64,000 nucleotides of DNA, taken from the NCBI GenBank assembly GCA_903847205.1, contig CAINDA010000064.1:124001-188000 (forward strand), read 5' to 3'. Each line of letters opens with the position of its first letter. Within the stretch, counting starts at the first letter, position 1. Source of the stretch: an uncultured Bacteroidota bacterium (GTDB lineage Bacteria; Bacteroidota; Bacteroidia; 2-12-FULL-35-15). The position numbers and the translations under genes were made by a program. Of this stretch, positions 54,359 through 63,828 are shown one piece after another. The notes beneath the pieces were generated by a model that ran no database searches, was not told the origin of the DNA, and worked only from the letters and a program-made list of their open reading frames with translations.

Positions 54359-55358
54359 TATAAATCACTTCCAGCAATGTCTGCCCTACTGCCTTCAATG
54401 TGCTTTTATCGATGATGCTCATATTGTCGCTATGAGCGTGATGATAGTCTCCGAAGCCTCCTGTTGCCTGATTGTATTCGATAATATCAATGCAGGGAAC
54501 ACCTGCTTTATTAACATAGATATGATCGTCAACACCTACAAATGATTTTGTCTGGGCAATAAAATTATTTCCGTAACCCAGTTCATTGGCGGCTTTCCAG
54601 ACTTTCTCAACGGCATTGGGAGCAAGCTGAACGGAGTTGCTTTCTTTTGGAAAGATTGCATTTTTTCCGCCGACCATATCCAGCAGTACTCCGAAATTCG
54701 CATAATAATCCGCAGGGAAAATATTTTTTGACCAGTACTGGGTCCCAAGACACCATGTATTCTGGTCGCCGCCGTCTTCTCCGTAATCTTCCAAATCAAA
54801 ATAAATAATATCCACACCGATGTTAGGATGCGACAAATTTATCTGGCGCGCAATTTCCAATTCTGTTCCCACTCCGCTCGGCCCGTCATTTGCACTGCCG
54901 AAGGGTTTCTTCGGATCCTTTTTATCTGAATCAGCCCATGGACGGGTATCCCAATGCGAGCAGAGTAAAATTCTTTTTTGGGATGAAGGATTAAATTGTG
55001 CGATAATATTTTTGAGAGTAAACTGCATATTATCGAATGTCTGGATAGTCGCATTTTGGATAGTAACCGTAAATCCGTAAGATTTCAGTTTAGCTGAAAG
55101 ATAATCTGCGCATTTTGCATGGGCTGGAGTTCCAGGAATACGCGGACCGAAATCTACCTGCGCCTTTACAAACGCATATGCCGAATCAGCATTAAAATCA
55201 GGCGTCGGCACAGTTTTTACTGTTTCCGTTTTCGGCACAATTACGGTCTTGGACTGATCTGAAGGATTATTAGTACAGGATGCAAAAAAAATTAAACTAA
55301 GAAAAACAGCAGCAGGCAGAATTGAAAAAAAAACGCGGATATTATTTTTTGCTTTCAT
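54348..55358 (-). CDS. M28-family lipoprotein, glutaminyl cyclase-like
   Basis: 336 residues from the ATG at 55358; a frame reaching 55409 would add residues before a clean lipoprotein signal (FFSILPAAVFLSLIFFASC). The catalytic domain has SHWDTRPWADSD, GSANDGPSGVG, YFDLEDYGEDGGDQ, DMVGGKNAIF and HHAHSDNMS, the layout of M28 peptidases close to glutaminyl-peptide cyclotransferases. It may cyclise N-terminal Gln or cleave peptides in the periplasm. It overlaps the GT9 gene. Confidence 0.85.
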   Translation of the reverse strand: MKAKNNIRVFFSILPAAVFLSLIFFASCTNNPSDQSKTVIVPKTETVKTVPTPDFNADSAYAFVKAQVDFGPRIPGTPAHAKCADYLSAKLKSYGFTVTIQNATIQTFDNMQFTLKNIIAQFNPSSQKRILLCSHWDTRPWADSDKKDPKKPFGSANDGPSGVGTELEIARQINLSHPNIGVDIIYFDLEDYGEDGGDQNTWCLGTQYWSKNIFPADYYANFGVLLDMVGGKNAIFPKESNSVQLAPNAVEKVWKAANELGYGNNFIAQTKSFVGVDDHIYVNKAGVPCIDIIEYNQATGGFGDYHHAHSDNMSIIDKSTLKAVGQTLLEVIYNEK

Positions 55359-55437
55359 AGCTATTTTAATGTGGTACCCTGGGCTTCTTATAAGAACACA
55401 ATTATACAAGTCTCCTTGATTAATAATAGCCCTTAAC

Positions 55438-56916
55438 CTATTCCCCAGCGGTGAGGCTCCATACAGCGCCGTCTTTTGTATCCTTAATTGTAATATTAAT
55501 TTTATTTAAATTGTCGCGCAATTTGTCGGAGGCAGCAAAATCTTTTTTTGATTTTATTTCTTTTCTTATTTCTAAAATAATTTCCATCACACCCTGTAAC
55601 GCGTTATCACTGGATGTATTGGAGATTTCAGATTTCAGCCCCAAAACATCAAACACAAAATCATGCATTAGTTTTTTTAAGAGCACTAAGTCCGCTTCAG
55701 AAATTGTTTCTTTGCCGTCGTTTACTGAATTGATAATACGCGCTCCTTCAAATAAATGCGATACTAAAATCGGGGCATTAAAATCATCGTTCATTGCATC
55801 GAAACAATTTTTTTCTAATTCCTGAATATTAGATGTTGATGTGGCTGAAGTTTTTAAATTCTCAGCTGTTTTTACAGCAGCAGCTAAACGGGCATACCCT
55901 TTTTCGGACGCCTGAAGCGCATCATTCGAAAAATCAAGTGTACTGCGGTAATGCGTCTGCATCATAAAAAAACGCACAGCCATTGGGCTGTAGCCTTTTT
56001 CCAATAATGGATGATTTCCTGTAAATAATTCTCCCGGTAAAAAACCATTGCCCGCTGTTTTCGACATACGCACACCGTTTACAGTAAGCATATTAGTATG
56101 CATCCAGTATTTAACAGGTGCTTTATGATTGCATGCCTGCGACTGTGCAATTTCATTAGTATGATGAGTGGCCTGCAAATCCATGCCGCCCCCGTGAATA
56201 TCAAAAGTATCGCCTAAATATTTACTGCTCATTGCAGAACATTCAATATGCCATCCCGGAAAACCCCATCCCCAGGGAGAAGGCCAGCGCATGATCTGTT
56301 CAGGTTTCGCTTTTATCCATAAAGCAAAATCCAAACGCCCGTGTTTTTCATCCTGTCCGCTGAGCTCACGCGTGTTCGCAATTAAATCTTCTAACTGACG
56401 GTTGGTTAGCTGTCCGTAAGGAAATTCCTTATTGTATTTTTCTACATCAAAATAAACAGTGCCGTTTACTTCGTAAGCATAGCCGTTGCTGATGATTTTT
56501 TTCACCATTTCAATCTGCTCGCAGATATGCCCGGTTGCAGTAGGTTCGATGCTCGGCGGCAGGTTATTGAATTCGCGCATCACATCATGAAAACCAAGCG
56601 TGTATTTCTGCACAATTTCCATCGGTTCCAGCTGCTCCAGTTTTGCTTTTTTTGCAAATTTATCTTCACCTTCATCACGGTCGCCTTCTAAATGTCCGGC
56701 ATCAGTGATGTTGCGCACATAGCGGACTTTAAAACCCAAAAGCAGTAAATAGCGGTAAATTAAATCAAAGGAGATAAATGTGCGGCAGTTGCCCAGGTGA
56801 ACGTCGCTGTAAACAGTAGGCCCGCAGACATACAAACCCACCAATCCCTTATTAAGAGGCTCAAATTTTTCTTTTGTCCGGGTAAGCGTATTGTATATTA
56901 CAAGCTGATTTTGCAT
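55438..56916 (-). CDS. cysS: Cysteinyl-tRNA synthetase
   Basis: 492 residues from the ATG at 56916. CGPTVYSDVHLGNCRTF is the CysS zinc and HIGH region (here HLGN), KMSKS is represented by VRMSKTAGN, and the zinc-binding GWHIECSAMS and HHTNEIAQS residues are present. The C-terminal DALR-like domain is short (ALQASEKGYARLAAA to the end). It charges tRNA-Cys in the cytoplasm. Minus strand, 59 bp after the MORN-repeat gene. Confidence 0.95.
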   Translation of the reverse strand: MQNQLVIYNTLTRTKEKFEPLNKGLVGLYVCGPTVYSDVHLGNCRTFISFDLIYRYLLLLGFKVRYVRNITDAGHLEGDRDEGEDKFAKKAKLEQLEPMEIVQKYTLGFHDVMREFNNLPPSIEPTATGHICEQIEMVKKIISNGYAYEVNGTVYFDVEKYNKEFPYGQLTNRQLEDLIANTRELSGQDEKHGRLDFALWIKAKPEQIMRWPSPWGWGFPGWHIECSAMSSKYLGDTFDIHGGGMDLQATHHTNEIAQSQACNHKAPVKYWMHTNMLTVNGVRMSKTAGNGFLPGELFTGNHPLLEKGYSPMAVRFFMMQTHYRSTLDFSNDALQASEKGYARLAAAVKTAENLKTSATSTSNIQELEKNCFDAMNDDFNAPILVSHLFEGARIINSVNDGKETISEADLVLLKKLMHDFVFDVLGLKSEISNTSSDNALQGVMEIILEIRKEIKSKKDFAASDKLRDNLNKINITIKDTKDGAVWSLTAGE

Positions 56917-56975
56917 AGAAAATAAAAGAAATATTTGAAAAGCCTTCTCCGCTAATGGGAGAGGCAAAAGGCGGG

Positions 56976-57869
56976 CTACTGCTCTTCTATAACTCCGTCG
57001 CCGATATATTTCCCATCTTTATACAGTCCAATGCGGGTTAAAATACCATTGCTGTTATAGATATAGACTTTACCGTCAATCATTCGATTTTTATGGAATG
57101 TACCGTCTTTAGTTACCTGCCTGTTAGAATTGTAAAGTTTCCAATACCCTTCACCGTTAAAACTGCCGGTATTTACTTTTTCAGTTTTAACATCTACCAC
57201 AATCGCCGGTGTTTTGATAGGATCTACCACGGGTTCTTTTTCCTGTATTTTAACTATCGGCTTTTTAGGTTCAAAGTTTTTCACAGTTGCTACATCCATA
57301 AAGCCGTCATTAAAATTCTTCTCGGATTTTATGTCGCCGTTTTCGTAATATTCTTTTAAAAGTCCGGCTTCTTTTCCTTCAGCCCAATTTCCTTCAATCA
57401 TTAACTGCCCGTTTTCGTAAAAATACTTTTGCTGCCCCTCACGTTTTCCTGAAGTATTGAATTTAAACTGCTGCTGTACCTGTCCGTTTTCGTAGTAAAG
57501 TTTGTAATCGCCCACCCAGCGGCTGTTTTTCCACATGCCTTCTTCTTTAACTTTACCATTTTCATGATACATGATTGCGTAGCCGTTCGGACGGTTATTT
57601 TCAAAAGTAATTTTACTTTTCATATTATTATTGCAATAATATTCAAGCCAGATACCAGTTTTTTTTCCGCCTGAATATTTCCCCTCTTCCACCTTTTGTG
57701 CATCTGTATAGCAAGGCTTATGAACCATTTTATTGGTAACAATCCAATTCCCTTGTTTTTTACCCTCAACATCAGTGAGATTAATTGTATCCTTATTAAC
57801 TAACTCAAAAGTTTGAGCAGCTGTAATTTTACAAGCGATAATCAACAAAATCAAAACAACTTTTTTCAT
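56976..57869 (-). CDS. Secreted MORN-repeat (YwqK-like) protein
   Basis: 297 residues. A signal peptide (VVLILLIIACKITAAQ) is followed by at least eight 23-residue MORN-like units such as GKKTGIWLEYYCNN, NRPNGYAIMYHENGKVKEEG and YYENGQVQQQF. Some databases call this family 'YwqK antitoxin', but it has no paired toxin here and the name should not be taken literally. It is probably periplasmic or outer-membrane. The repeats cover nearly the whole mature protein. Confidence 0.82.
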   Translation of the reverse strand: MKKVVLILLIIACKITAAQTFELVNKDTINLTDVEGKKQGNWIVTNKMVHKPCYTDAQKVEEGKYSGGKKTGIWLEYYCNNNMKSKITFENNRPNGYAIMYHENGKVKEEGMWKNSRWVGDYKLYYENGQVQQQFKFNTSGKREGQQKYFYENGQLMIEGNWAEGKEAGLLKEYYENGDIKSEKNFNDGFMDVATVKNFEPKKPIVKIQEKEPVVDPIKTPAIVVDVKTEKVNTGSFNGEGYWKLYNSNRQVTKDGTFHKNRMIDGKVYIYNSNGILTRIGLYKDGKYIGDGVIEEQ

Positions 57870-57972
57870 TTGATCAGAATAATTTATTTCAAGCTTCGTT
57901 TCAATCTTTTTTGAAACCGAAATTTAAGTATTATTTTATTAAAACTGCTCCTCGTTTCTTTTTTTTAATGCA

Positions 57973-58005
57973 CAAATGTAGGATTTTTAAAATAATATGA
58001 ACAAA
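57973..58005 (-). promoter_or_regulatory. Promoter upstream of the MORN-repeat gene
   Basis: On the minus strand TTTG (58005-58002), 21 nt, TACATTTG (57980-57973). Leader about 100 nt. Confidence 0.5.
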
Positions 58006-58032
58006 ACAGCTTCATTTAATTGCCTTGAGCTG

Positions 58033-58992
58033 TTAAATTTTTATCGACTGCTTTTTTTGCAAGTTTTTGATCATATCAGATGTCATCCCGGTCAGATCAA
58101 ATTCGGGCTTCCAGCCCCAATCTTTAAAAGCTTCTGAGGCATCAATGCTTTTCGGCCAGCTGTCAGCTATTTGCTGGCGTGAATCCTGCTTATAAGTAAT
58201 CCTGAAATCAGGAATATGTTTTTTAATTTCTGCAGCAATTTCCTTTGGTGAAAAACTAAAGCCTGCTAAGTTATAACTTGAACGTATTTTTATCTTTTCA
58301 GGTTCAGCCTGCATAATGGATATGGTGGCTTTAACGGCATCAGGCATGTACATCATAGGCAGTACAGCATTTTCTGACAAAAAACATTCGTAGGTGCCTG
58401 ATTTTAATCCTTCATGAAAAATATGAACCGCATAATCCGTTGTTCCTCCTCCCGGAGCTGATTTCCATCCGATTAATCCAGGATAGCGTAAACTCCTTAC
58501 ATCAACTCCATACCTGTTAAAATAATATTCGCACCAGCGCTCGCCAGCCTGTTTGCTGATTCCATATACTGTACTGGGCTCCATAACGGTGTATTGCGGC
58601 GTATTTTCCTTAGGTGTATTCGGGCCGAAAACTGCAATGGAGCTTGGCCAGTAAATTTTATTAATGATTTTTTCTTTTGCAAGTTCCAGAACATTTAAGA
58701 GTCCGTTCATATTCAGATCCCATGCAAGTTTCGGCATTTTTTCGGCAGTGGCAGAAAGCAGGGCTGCTAATAAATATACCTGGTTTACTTTATGGCGTTT
58801 CACTATTTCAAGCAAACCCTGGGCATTCAAAACATCAATTACTTCAAAAGGGCCTTCTTTAGATTGTTCTGTTATTTTAACATCTGAAGCAATTACATTT
58901 TCTACTCCGTAAATATTTCTAAGGTTTTGAACAAGCTCTGTTCCTATCTGTCCGGATGAACCGATTACCAATATTTTTTCACTCGTCTGCAT
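58033..58992 (-). CDS. NAD-dependent epimerase/L-threonine 3-dehydrogenase-like SDR
   Basis: 319 residues from the ATG at 58992. The extended-SDR motifs are VIGSSGQIGTELVQ, WPSSIAVFGP and the YGISK catalytic site (YxxxK). The later SLRYPGLIGWKSAPGGGTTD matches SDR-type L-threonine dehydrogenases of Bacteroidota. It would oxidise L-threonine to 2-amino-3-ketobutyrate, first step of threonine breakdown to glycine. Kbl is not in the window. Other sugar epimerases are possible but less likely. Confidence 0.8.
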   Translation of the reverse strand: MQTSEKILVIGSSGQIGTELVQNLRNIYGVENVIASDVKITEQSKEGPFEVIDVLNAQGLLEIVKRHKVNQVYLLAALLSATAEKMPKLAWDLNMNGLLNVLELAKEKIINKIYWPSSIAVFGPNTPKENTPQYTVMEPSTVYGISKQAGERWCEYYFNRYGVDVRSLRYPGLIGWKSAPGGGTTDYAVHIFHEGLKSGTYECFLSENAVLPMMYMPDAVKATISIMQAEPEKIKIRSSYNLAGFSFSPKEIAAEIKKHIPDFRITYKQDSRQQIADSWPKSIDASEAFKDWGWKPEFDLTGMTSDMIKNLQKKQSIKI

Positions 58993-59159
58993 ATCGTATA
59001 GATTCAATAAAAAAAAGCGGAGCGCCAATAAAAAAACAGCTTTACGCTTTTTTGTGTGGAGGCTAAAAGTAGTTTTTTTTTACAATATATTCTATGATAC
59101 AAAAAGTATTTTACAGTGAGACTACATATCAATGCCATTAGGTTATGTTGGATTTTAGT

Positions 59160-59228
59160 ACGACCCCGATGGGGCCGAAGGTTTATAGGCATATATTTTG
59201 CTATAAACATATGACCCCAGCGGGGTCA
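59160..59228. repeat. Cluster of three hairpins with GACCCC/GGGGTC cores
   Basis: GACCCCGATGGGGCC near 59162, GTTTATAG...CTATAAAC (59181-59208) and TGACCCCAGCGGGGTCA (to 59228) follow one another. Looks like a REP-type element; it separates the SDR promoter region from trhO. Confidence 0.7.
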
Positions 59229-59288
59229 AATACCTCCTTAACTAAACGACATTGATTTACAAATTCACAAATTATCATATTAATAAAT

Positions 59289-59296
59289 TACCTTTG
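59289..59296 (+). promoter_or_regulatory. -7 promoter element of trhO
   Basis: TACCTTTG, 25 nt before the ATG. Confidence 0.5.
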
Positions 59297-59321
59297 TGCG
59301 TATTTTAACCCCTCAGATACT

Positions 59322-60365
59322 ATGTTATTGCAAAACAGAGTTAACAAAAAGGAGCTGAAAAAACTGATTCAGGAAGAAAACACAAAACGCATTACTGTTT
59401 CGTTTTACCGCTACGTAATTATTGATAATCCTCAAGAACTTCGCGACAATTTATTTGTGCAGTGGAACAGCCTTAATATTTTAGGCCGTATTTACATTGC
59501 CAGTGAAGGAATTAATGCTCAGATGTGCGTTCCGGAAGACAATTGGGATGCTTTCAAAAAAAAACTGTCGGCCGATTCACGTTTTTCGGATATGCCGTTT
59601 AAAATTGCTGTCGAAGACAATAGCAAATCATTTTATAAACTTACAATTAAAGTCCGTCCTAAAATTGTTGCCGACGGATTAGAAGACTCTAGTTTTGATG
59701 TAACCAATGTGGGTAATCATTTAACGGCAAGGGAATTTAATGATGCAATGGAAAATCCCGATACCATTGTTGTAGATATGCGCAATCATTACGAAAGCGA
59801 AGTAGGGCGTTTTACCGGCGCGCTTTGTCCTGATGCCGATACCTTCCGGGAGGAACTCCCTATTGTTCTTGAAGAATTGAAGGATAAAAAAAATCAGAAA
59901 ATAATTATGTACTGCACCGGCGGTGTTCGCTGCGAAAAAGCCAGTTCGTATTTAAAACATCATGGATTTAAAGATGTTAACCAGCTGCACGGAGGAATTA
60001 TTGATTATGTGAGGCAGATAAAAGCAGAAAGCCTGCCCTCGAAATTTATTGGTAAAAACTTTGTTTTTGATGAGCGTGTAGGCGAACGCATTACCGATGA
60101 TGTAATTGCTCAATGCCACCAATGCGGGGCCTCCTGTGATACACATGTAAATTGTGCAAATGATGACTGCCACCTTTTGTTTATTCAATGCGAAAAATGC
60201 ACAGAAAAAATGAAAGGCTGCTGTACCCCCGAATGTGTGCACATTGCCTCACTGCCGGATGATGAGCAGAGAAAACTCAGAAAAGGAAGAAAAAAGGAAG
60301 ACTGCCTCTCGGTTTACAAAAGCAGGCTGCGTCCTAATTTAAAGGATATTTTGGCAAAAGGATGA
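59322..60365 (+). CDS. trhO: tRNA uridine(34) hydroxylase, rhodanese-related
   Basis: 347 residues. The N-terminal acylphosphatase-like domain has FVQWNSLNILGRIYIASEGI and the rhodanese domain has VDMRNHYESEVGRF and MYCTGGVRCEKASSYLK with catalytic Cys 198. A cysteine-rich C-terminal region (CHQCGASCD, CEKCTEKMKGCC) probably binds zinc. It makes 5-hydroxyuridine at tRNA position 34. Single gene with its own promoter. Confidence 0.92.
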   Translation: MLLQNRVNKKELKKLIQEENTKRITVSFYRYVIIDNPQELRDNLFVQWNSLNILGRIYIASEGINAQMCVPEDNWDAFKKKLSADSRFSDMPFKIAVEDNSKSFYKLTIKVRPKIVADGLEDSSFDVTNVGNHLTAREFNDAMENPDTIVVDMRNHYESEVGRFTGALCPDADTFREELPIVLEELKDKKNQKIIMYCTGGVRCEKASSYLKHHGFKDVNQLHGGIIDYVRQIKAESLPSKFIGKNFVFDERVGERITDDVIAQCHQCGASCDTHVNCANDDCHLLFIQCEKCTEKMKGCCTPECVHIASLPDDEQRKLRKGRKKEDCLSVYKSRLRPNLKDILAKG

Positions 60366-60534
60366 TTCTGAAAACTGCTCAATTATTTCAAAACTCCATT
60401 TTTTAAAAAAATCCGCTGAGGTATATTCCATATTACATGAGGTGTGTTATCTTTCAAATCCTTCAAAAGCCCTGTTAAAACGCCTGTTATCCAATATAAT
60501 ATCTGCACATAGGCTTAAATCATAATAAAATTCG

Positions 60535-60542
60535 TACTTTTG
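60535..60542 (+). promoter_or_regulatory. -7 promoter element of typA/bipA
   Basis: TACTTTTG, 46 nt before the ATG at 60589. The leader includes AAAGGAG near 60555, one of few purine-rich sites. Confidence 0.5.
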
Positions 60543-60588
60543 CAGGCTCTTTTATAAAGGAGAATTAAACATTTACTAAAAAACTTAA

Positions 60589-62397
60589 ATGCAAAACATT
60601 AGAAACGTTGCCATTATTGCTCACGTTGACCACGGCAAAACAACATTAGTTGACAAAATTTTACACACAGGAAAACTGTTTCGTGACAACGAAGAGTCAG
60701 GAGAGTTAATCTTAGATAACAATGACCTGGAGCGTGAACGCGGAATTACCATTCTGGCAAAAAACGTTTCGGTACGTTACAAAGGAACAAAAATTAATAT
60801 TATTGATACTCCCGGCCACAGTGACTTCGGCGGTGAAGTTGAACGTGTTTTAAACATGGCTGACGGTGTTGTTCTATTGGTGGATGCCTTTGAAGGCCCA
60901 ATGCCTCAGACACGCTTTGTTACTCAAAAAGCTTTGGCACAAGGCAAAACGGTTGTACTTGTTATCAATAAAGTTGACAAACCGAACTGCCGTCCGGATG
61001 AAGTACACGATCAGGTATTTGATTTGTTTTACAATTTAGAGGCCACAGAGGAACAGCTAAACTTCAGAACAGTTTATGGTTCGTCAAAACAAGGCTGGAT
61101 GGGCCCTGATTGGAAAAATCCAACCACTGACATTACATATTTATTGGATCAGATAATTGATTTTTTTCCGGATGCACCGGCTTATGAAGGCACTTTACAA
61201 ATGCAGATCACTTCTCTGGATTACTCCTCATTCGTGGGCCGTATTGCAGTGGGCCGTGTGTTAAGAGGCACAATAAAAGAAAATATGCCTGTTTCATTGG
61301 TAAAACGCGATGGCACTGTTGTTAAATCCCGTATCAAAGAACTATTTACATTTGAAGGATTAGGCAAACAAAAAGCAACTGCAATTAATGCAGGTGAAAT
61401 TGTAGCAATAACAGGTATTGAAGGTTTTGAAATCGGCGACACTATTGCAGATTTTGAAAATCCTGAAGGACTTACTCCTATTGCAATTGATGAGCCTACC
61501 ATGAATATGTTATTTACAATTAACAATTCTCCTTTTTATGGAAAAGAAGGAAAATTTGTTACTTCCCGCCACTTACGTGACCGCTTATTTAAAGAGTTGG
61601 AAAAAAACCTAGCATTAAAGGTAGAAGAAACCAATTCTGCAGATTCGTATCTTGTTTTTGGACGCGGTATTCTTCACTTATCTGTTTTGATAGAAACAAT
61701 GAGACGTGAAGGCTATGAGTTACAAGTAGGTCAGCCGCAAGTTATCATTAAAGAAATTGACGGCGTAAAATGCGAGCCGATTGAATATTTAACAGTAGAT
61801 GTACCAGAGCCGGTATCCGGTAAAGTAATTGAGTATGTTACACAGCGTAAAGGCGATTTACAAATTATGGAGCCGAAAGGAGATTTGATTCACATCGAAT
61901 TTGAAATTCCTTCACGCGGTATTATTGGTTTACGTAATAATATTTTGACTGCCACGGCCGGTGAGGCTATTATGGCACATCGTTTCAAAGCATTCGAACC
62001 ATGGAGAGGTACTATTCCTAACCGTGGCAGCGGTGTTTTAATTTCAGGTGAACAAGGCATATCCATTGCTTATTCCATTGACAAACTGCAAGACCGTGGC
62101 AAATTTTTCGTTGAAGCAGGAGACCCTATTTATACAGGGCAGGTGATTGGTGAAAACAATCGTCAGGATGATATTGTGGTGAACATCACTAAAGAAAAAA
62201 AATTATCCAACATGCGTGCCTCCGGTACTGATGATAAAACACGTATTCATCCAAAAATTACTTTTTCTTTAGAAGAAGCAATGGAATATATCCAGGGTGA
62301 TGAATATGTTGAGATTACTCCAAAATCAATCCGGCTGCGTAAGGTTATTTTAGATGAAACTGAACGCAAACGCCAAGAGAAAAAATTAGTATCGTAA
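60589..62397 (+). CDS. typA: Ribosome-associated GTPase TypA/BipA
   Basis: 602 residues, a full-length translational GTPase. G1 is [13 protein letters not shown]3 is [12 protein letters not shown], and G4 is NKVDKP. The effector loop [11 protein letters not shown] is the TypA/LepA-branch form, and the C-terminal BipA domain starts at about residue 480. It helps assemble the 50S subunit and supports growth under cold and stress. Its own promoter and terminator make it monocistronic. Confidence 0.95.
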   Translation: MQNIRNVAIIAHVDHGKTTLVDKILHTGKLFRDNEESGELILDNNDLERERGITILAKNVSVRYKGTKINIIDTPGHSDFGGEVERVLNMADGVVLLVDAFEGPMPQTRFVTQKALAQGKTVVLVINKVDKPNCRPDEVHDQVFDLFYNLEATEEQLNFRTVYGSSKQGWMGPDWKNPTTDITYLLDQIIDFFPDAPAYEGTLQMQITSLDYSSFVGRIAVGRVLRGTIKENMPVSLVKRDGTVVKSRIKELFTFEGLGKQKATAINAGEIVAITGIEGFEIGDTIADFENPEGLTPIAIDEPTMNMLFTINNSPFYGKEGKFVTSRHLRDRLFKELEKNLALKVEETNSADSYLVFGRGILHLSVLIETMRREGYELQVGQPQVIIKEIDGVKCEPIEYLTVDVPEPVSGKVIEYVTQRKGDLQIMEPKGDLIHIEFEIPSRGIIGLRNNILTATAGEAIMAHRFKAFEPWRGTIPNRGSGVLISGEQGISIAYSIDKLQDRGKFFVEAGDPIYTGQVIGENNRQDDIVVNITKEKKLSNMRASGTDDKTRIHPKITFSLEEAMEYIQGDEYVEITPKSIRLRKVILDETERKRQEKKLVS

Positions 62398-62413
62398 TTT
62401 CTATTTTTTATTA

Positions 62414-62457
62414 AAAATACGAAAGCCTGCTGCGTCTGCATCAGGCTTTTGTATTTT
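62414..62457 (+). terminator. Terminator of typA
   Basis: AAAATAC-GAAAGCCTG and CAGGCTTTTGTATTTT flank a 12-nt loop. Confidence 0.75.
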
Positions 62458-62636
62458 AATAAGTATTATCTCTGCCAGAACAATACTTCCACCAGCTTTG
62501 CGTTTCATCTGTAAAAAAACTGTTGAACATAAAACAGTAAATTTATTATCCGTTCAATAATTTTAATCTTGAAATGCAAAATATAAAATTTTACCTTTAC
62601 CCTTTCTGTAAGCACTAAACATTGCATTAACTGCTG

Positions 62637-63785
62637 ATGATTAAAATTTTAACTGTTATTGGTGCCCGTCCGCAGATTATTAAAGCTGCCGCTTTGAGCC
62701 GTGCAGTAAAAAATAATTATTCAGACGATATCCGGGAAGTGATTGTTCATACCGGTCAGCACTATGACGAGAACATGTCGAAAGTTTTTTTTGATGAATT
62801 GGGCATTCCAAACCCTGATTACAATTTGAATGCCGGCTCATGCAGTCACGGCAGACAAACGGCTTTAATGATTGAAGGAATTGAAGAAATTTTATTAAAA
62901 GAAAAACCAAACTGCATAGTATTATACGGCGACACCAATTCAACATTAGCCGGCGCTGTTGCTGCTTCAAAAATACAGAGCCCTGTAATTCATATTGAAG
63001 CAGGGCTGCGGTCGTTCAACAAATCAATGCCGGAAGAAATTAACAGAATTTTATGCGATCATGTTTCCACACTATTATTTTCTCCGACAAAATCGGGATA
63101 CGATAATTTATTGAAAGAAGGCTTCAAGGAAAATAATCAGCCTCCTTACTCATTTAACAACCCGAAAATTTATCACTGCGGTGATGTGATGTATGATAAC
63201 AGTCTTTATTTTGGAGAAGCCGCAGAAAAAAACACAACTATTTTAAAAGATAATAACCTGCTGAAAAATGATTTTATTTTAGCTACCATCCACCGAAATA
63301 ACAATACCGACGAGCCTCTAAGGCTTAACGCCCTGTTCAAAAGTTTAAACAAAATTGCATTAGAAAATAAAATAAAAATAATTCTTCCCCTGCATCCTCG
63401 CACTGCAAAGCTGCTTCCGGTAAATCTTTCAACTGAATTGTATAATTCGATAAAAGAGAATGACTATATAAAAATTATTGCTCCTGTTTCATTTTTAGAA
63501 ATGACTGCATTGGAAAAAAATGCAGCGTTGGTAATGACTGATTCCGGCGGGGTTCAGAAGGAAGCATTTTATTTTCAAAAACCATGTATAATACTGCGTT
63601 CAGAAACAGAGTGGGTTGAATTAGTAAAATGCGGTGCAGCAAAAATTACTGATGCTGATGAAACAAAAATTATTGAAGCGTATAACTATTTTGCTGCAGC
63701 GAAAAACCTGCTATTTCCTGATTTATTCGGTGATGGCAGGGCCGCTGAATTTATATGCGGGGAAATTTTGAAATATATTAGTTAA
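62637..63785 (+). CDS. wecB: UDP-N-acetylglucosamine 2-epimerase (non-hydrolysing)
   Basis: 382 residues. VIGARPQIIKAAALSRAVK, VHTGQHYDENMSKVFFDEL, YGDTNSTLAGAVAASK, HIEAGLRSFNKSMPEEINR and MTDSGGVQKEAFYFQKPC are the family signatures, complete in order. It converts UDP-GlcNAc to UDP-ManNAc, a sugar for cell-envelope polysaccharides. A weak -7-like TACCTTTA lies near 62592. No other polysaccharide gene follows inside the window. Confidence 0.94.
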   Translation: MIKILTVIGARPQIIKAAALSRAVKNNYSDDIREVIVHTGQHYDENMSKVFFDELGIPNPDYNLNAGSCSHGRQTALMIEGIEEILLKEKPNCIVLYGDTNSTLAGAVAASKIQSPVIHIEAGLRSFNKSMPEEINRILCDHVSTLLFSPTKSGYDNLLKEGFKENNQPPYSFNNPKIYHCGDVMYDNSLYFGEAAEKNTTILKDNNLLKNDFILATIHRNNNTDEPLRLNALFKSLNKIALENKIKIILPLHPRTAKLLPVNLSTELYNSIKENDYIKIIAPVSFLEMTALEKNAALVMTDSGGVQKEAFYFQKPCIILRSETEWVELVKCGAAKITDADETKIIEAYNYFAAAKNLLFPDLFGDGRAAEFICGEILKYIS

Positions 63786-63795
63786 TGATCAATTC

Positions 63796-63828
63796 AGACC
63801 TGACAGGTTTTGAAAACCTGTCAGGTCT
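63796..63828. repeat. 33-bp palindrome (AGACCTGACAGG type), second copy
   Basis: Perfect 16-bp arms around one G, 11 bp after wecB. Same family as 48061-48093, with a compensating base-pair swap. It may end wecB transcription. Confidence 0.85.

Noticed and set aside
56976-57869. Antitoxin of a toxin-antitoxin pair
   Set aside because: The MORN-repeat family carries that label in some databases, but this protein has a signal peptide and no toxin gene beside it.
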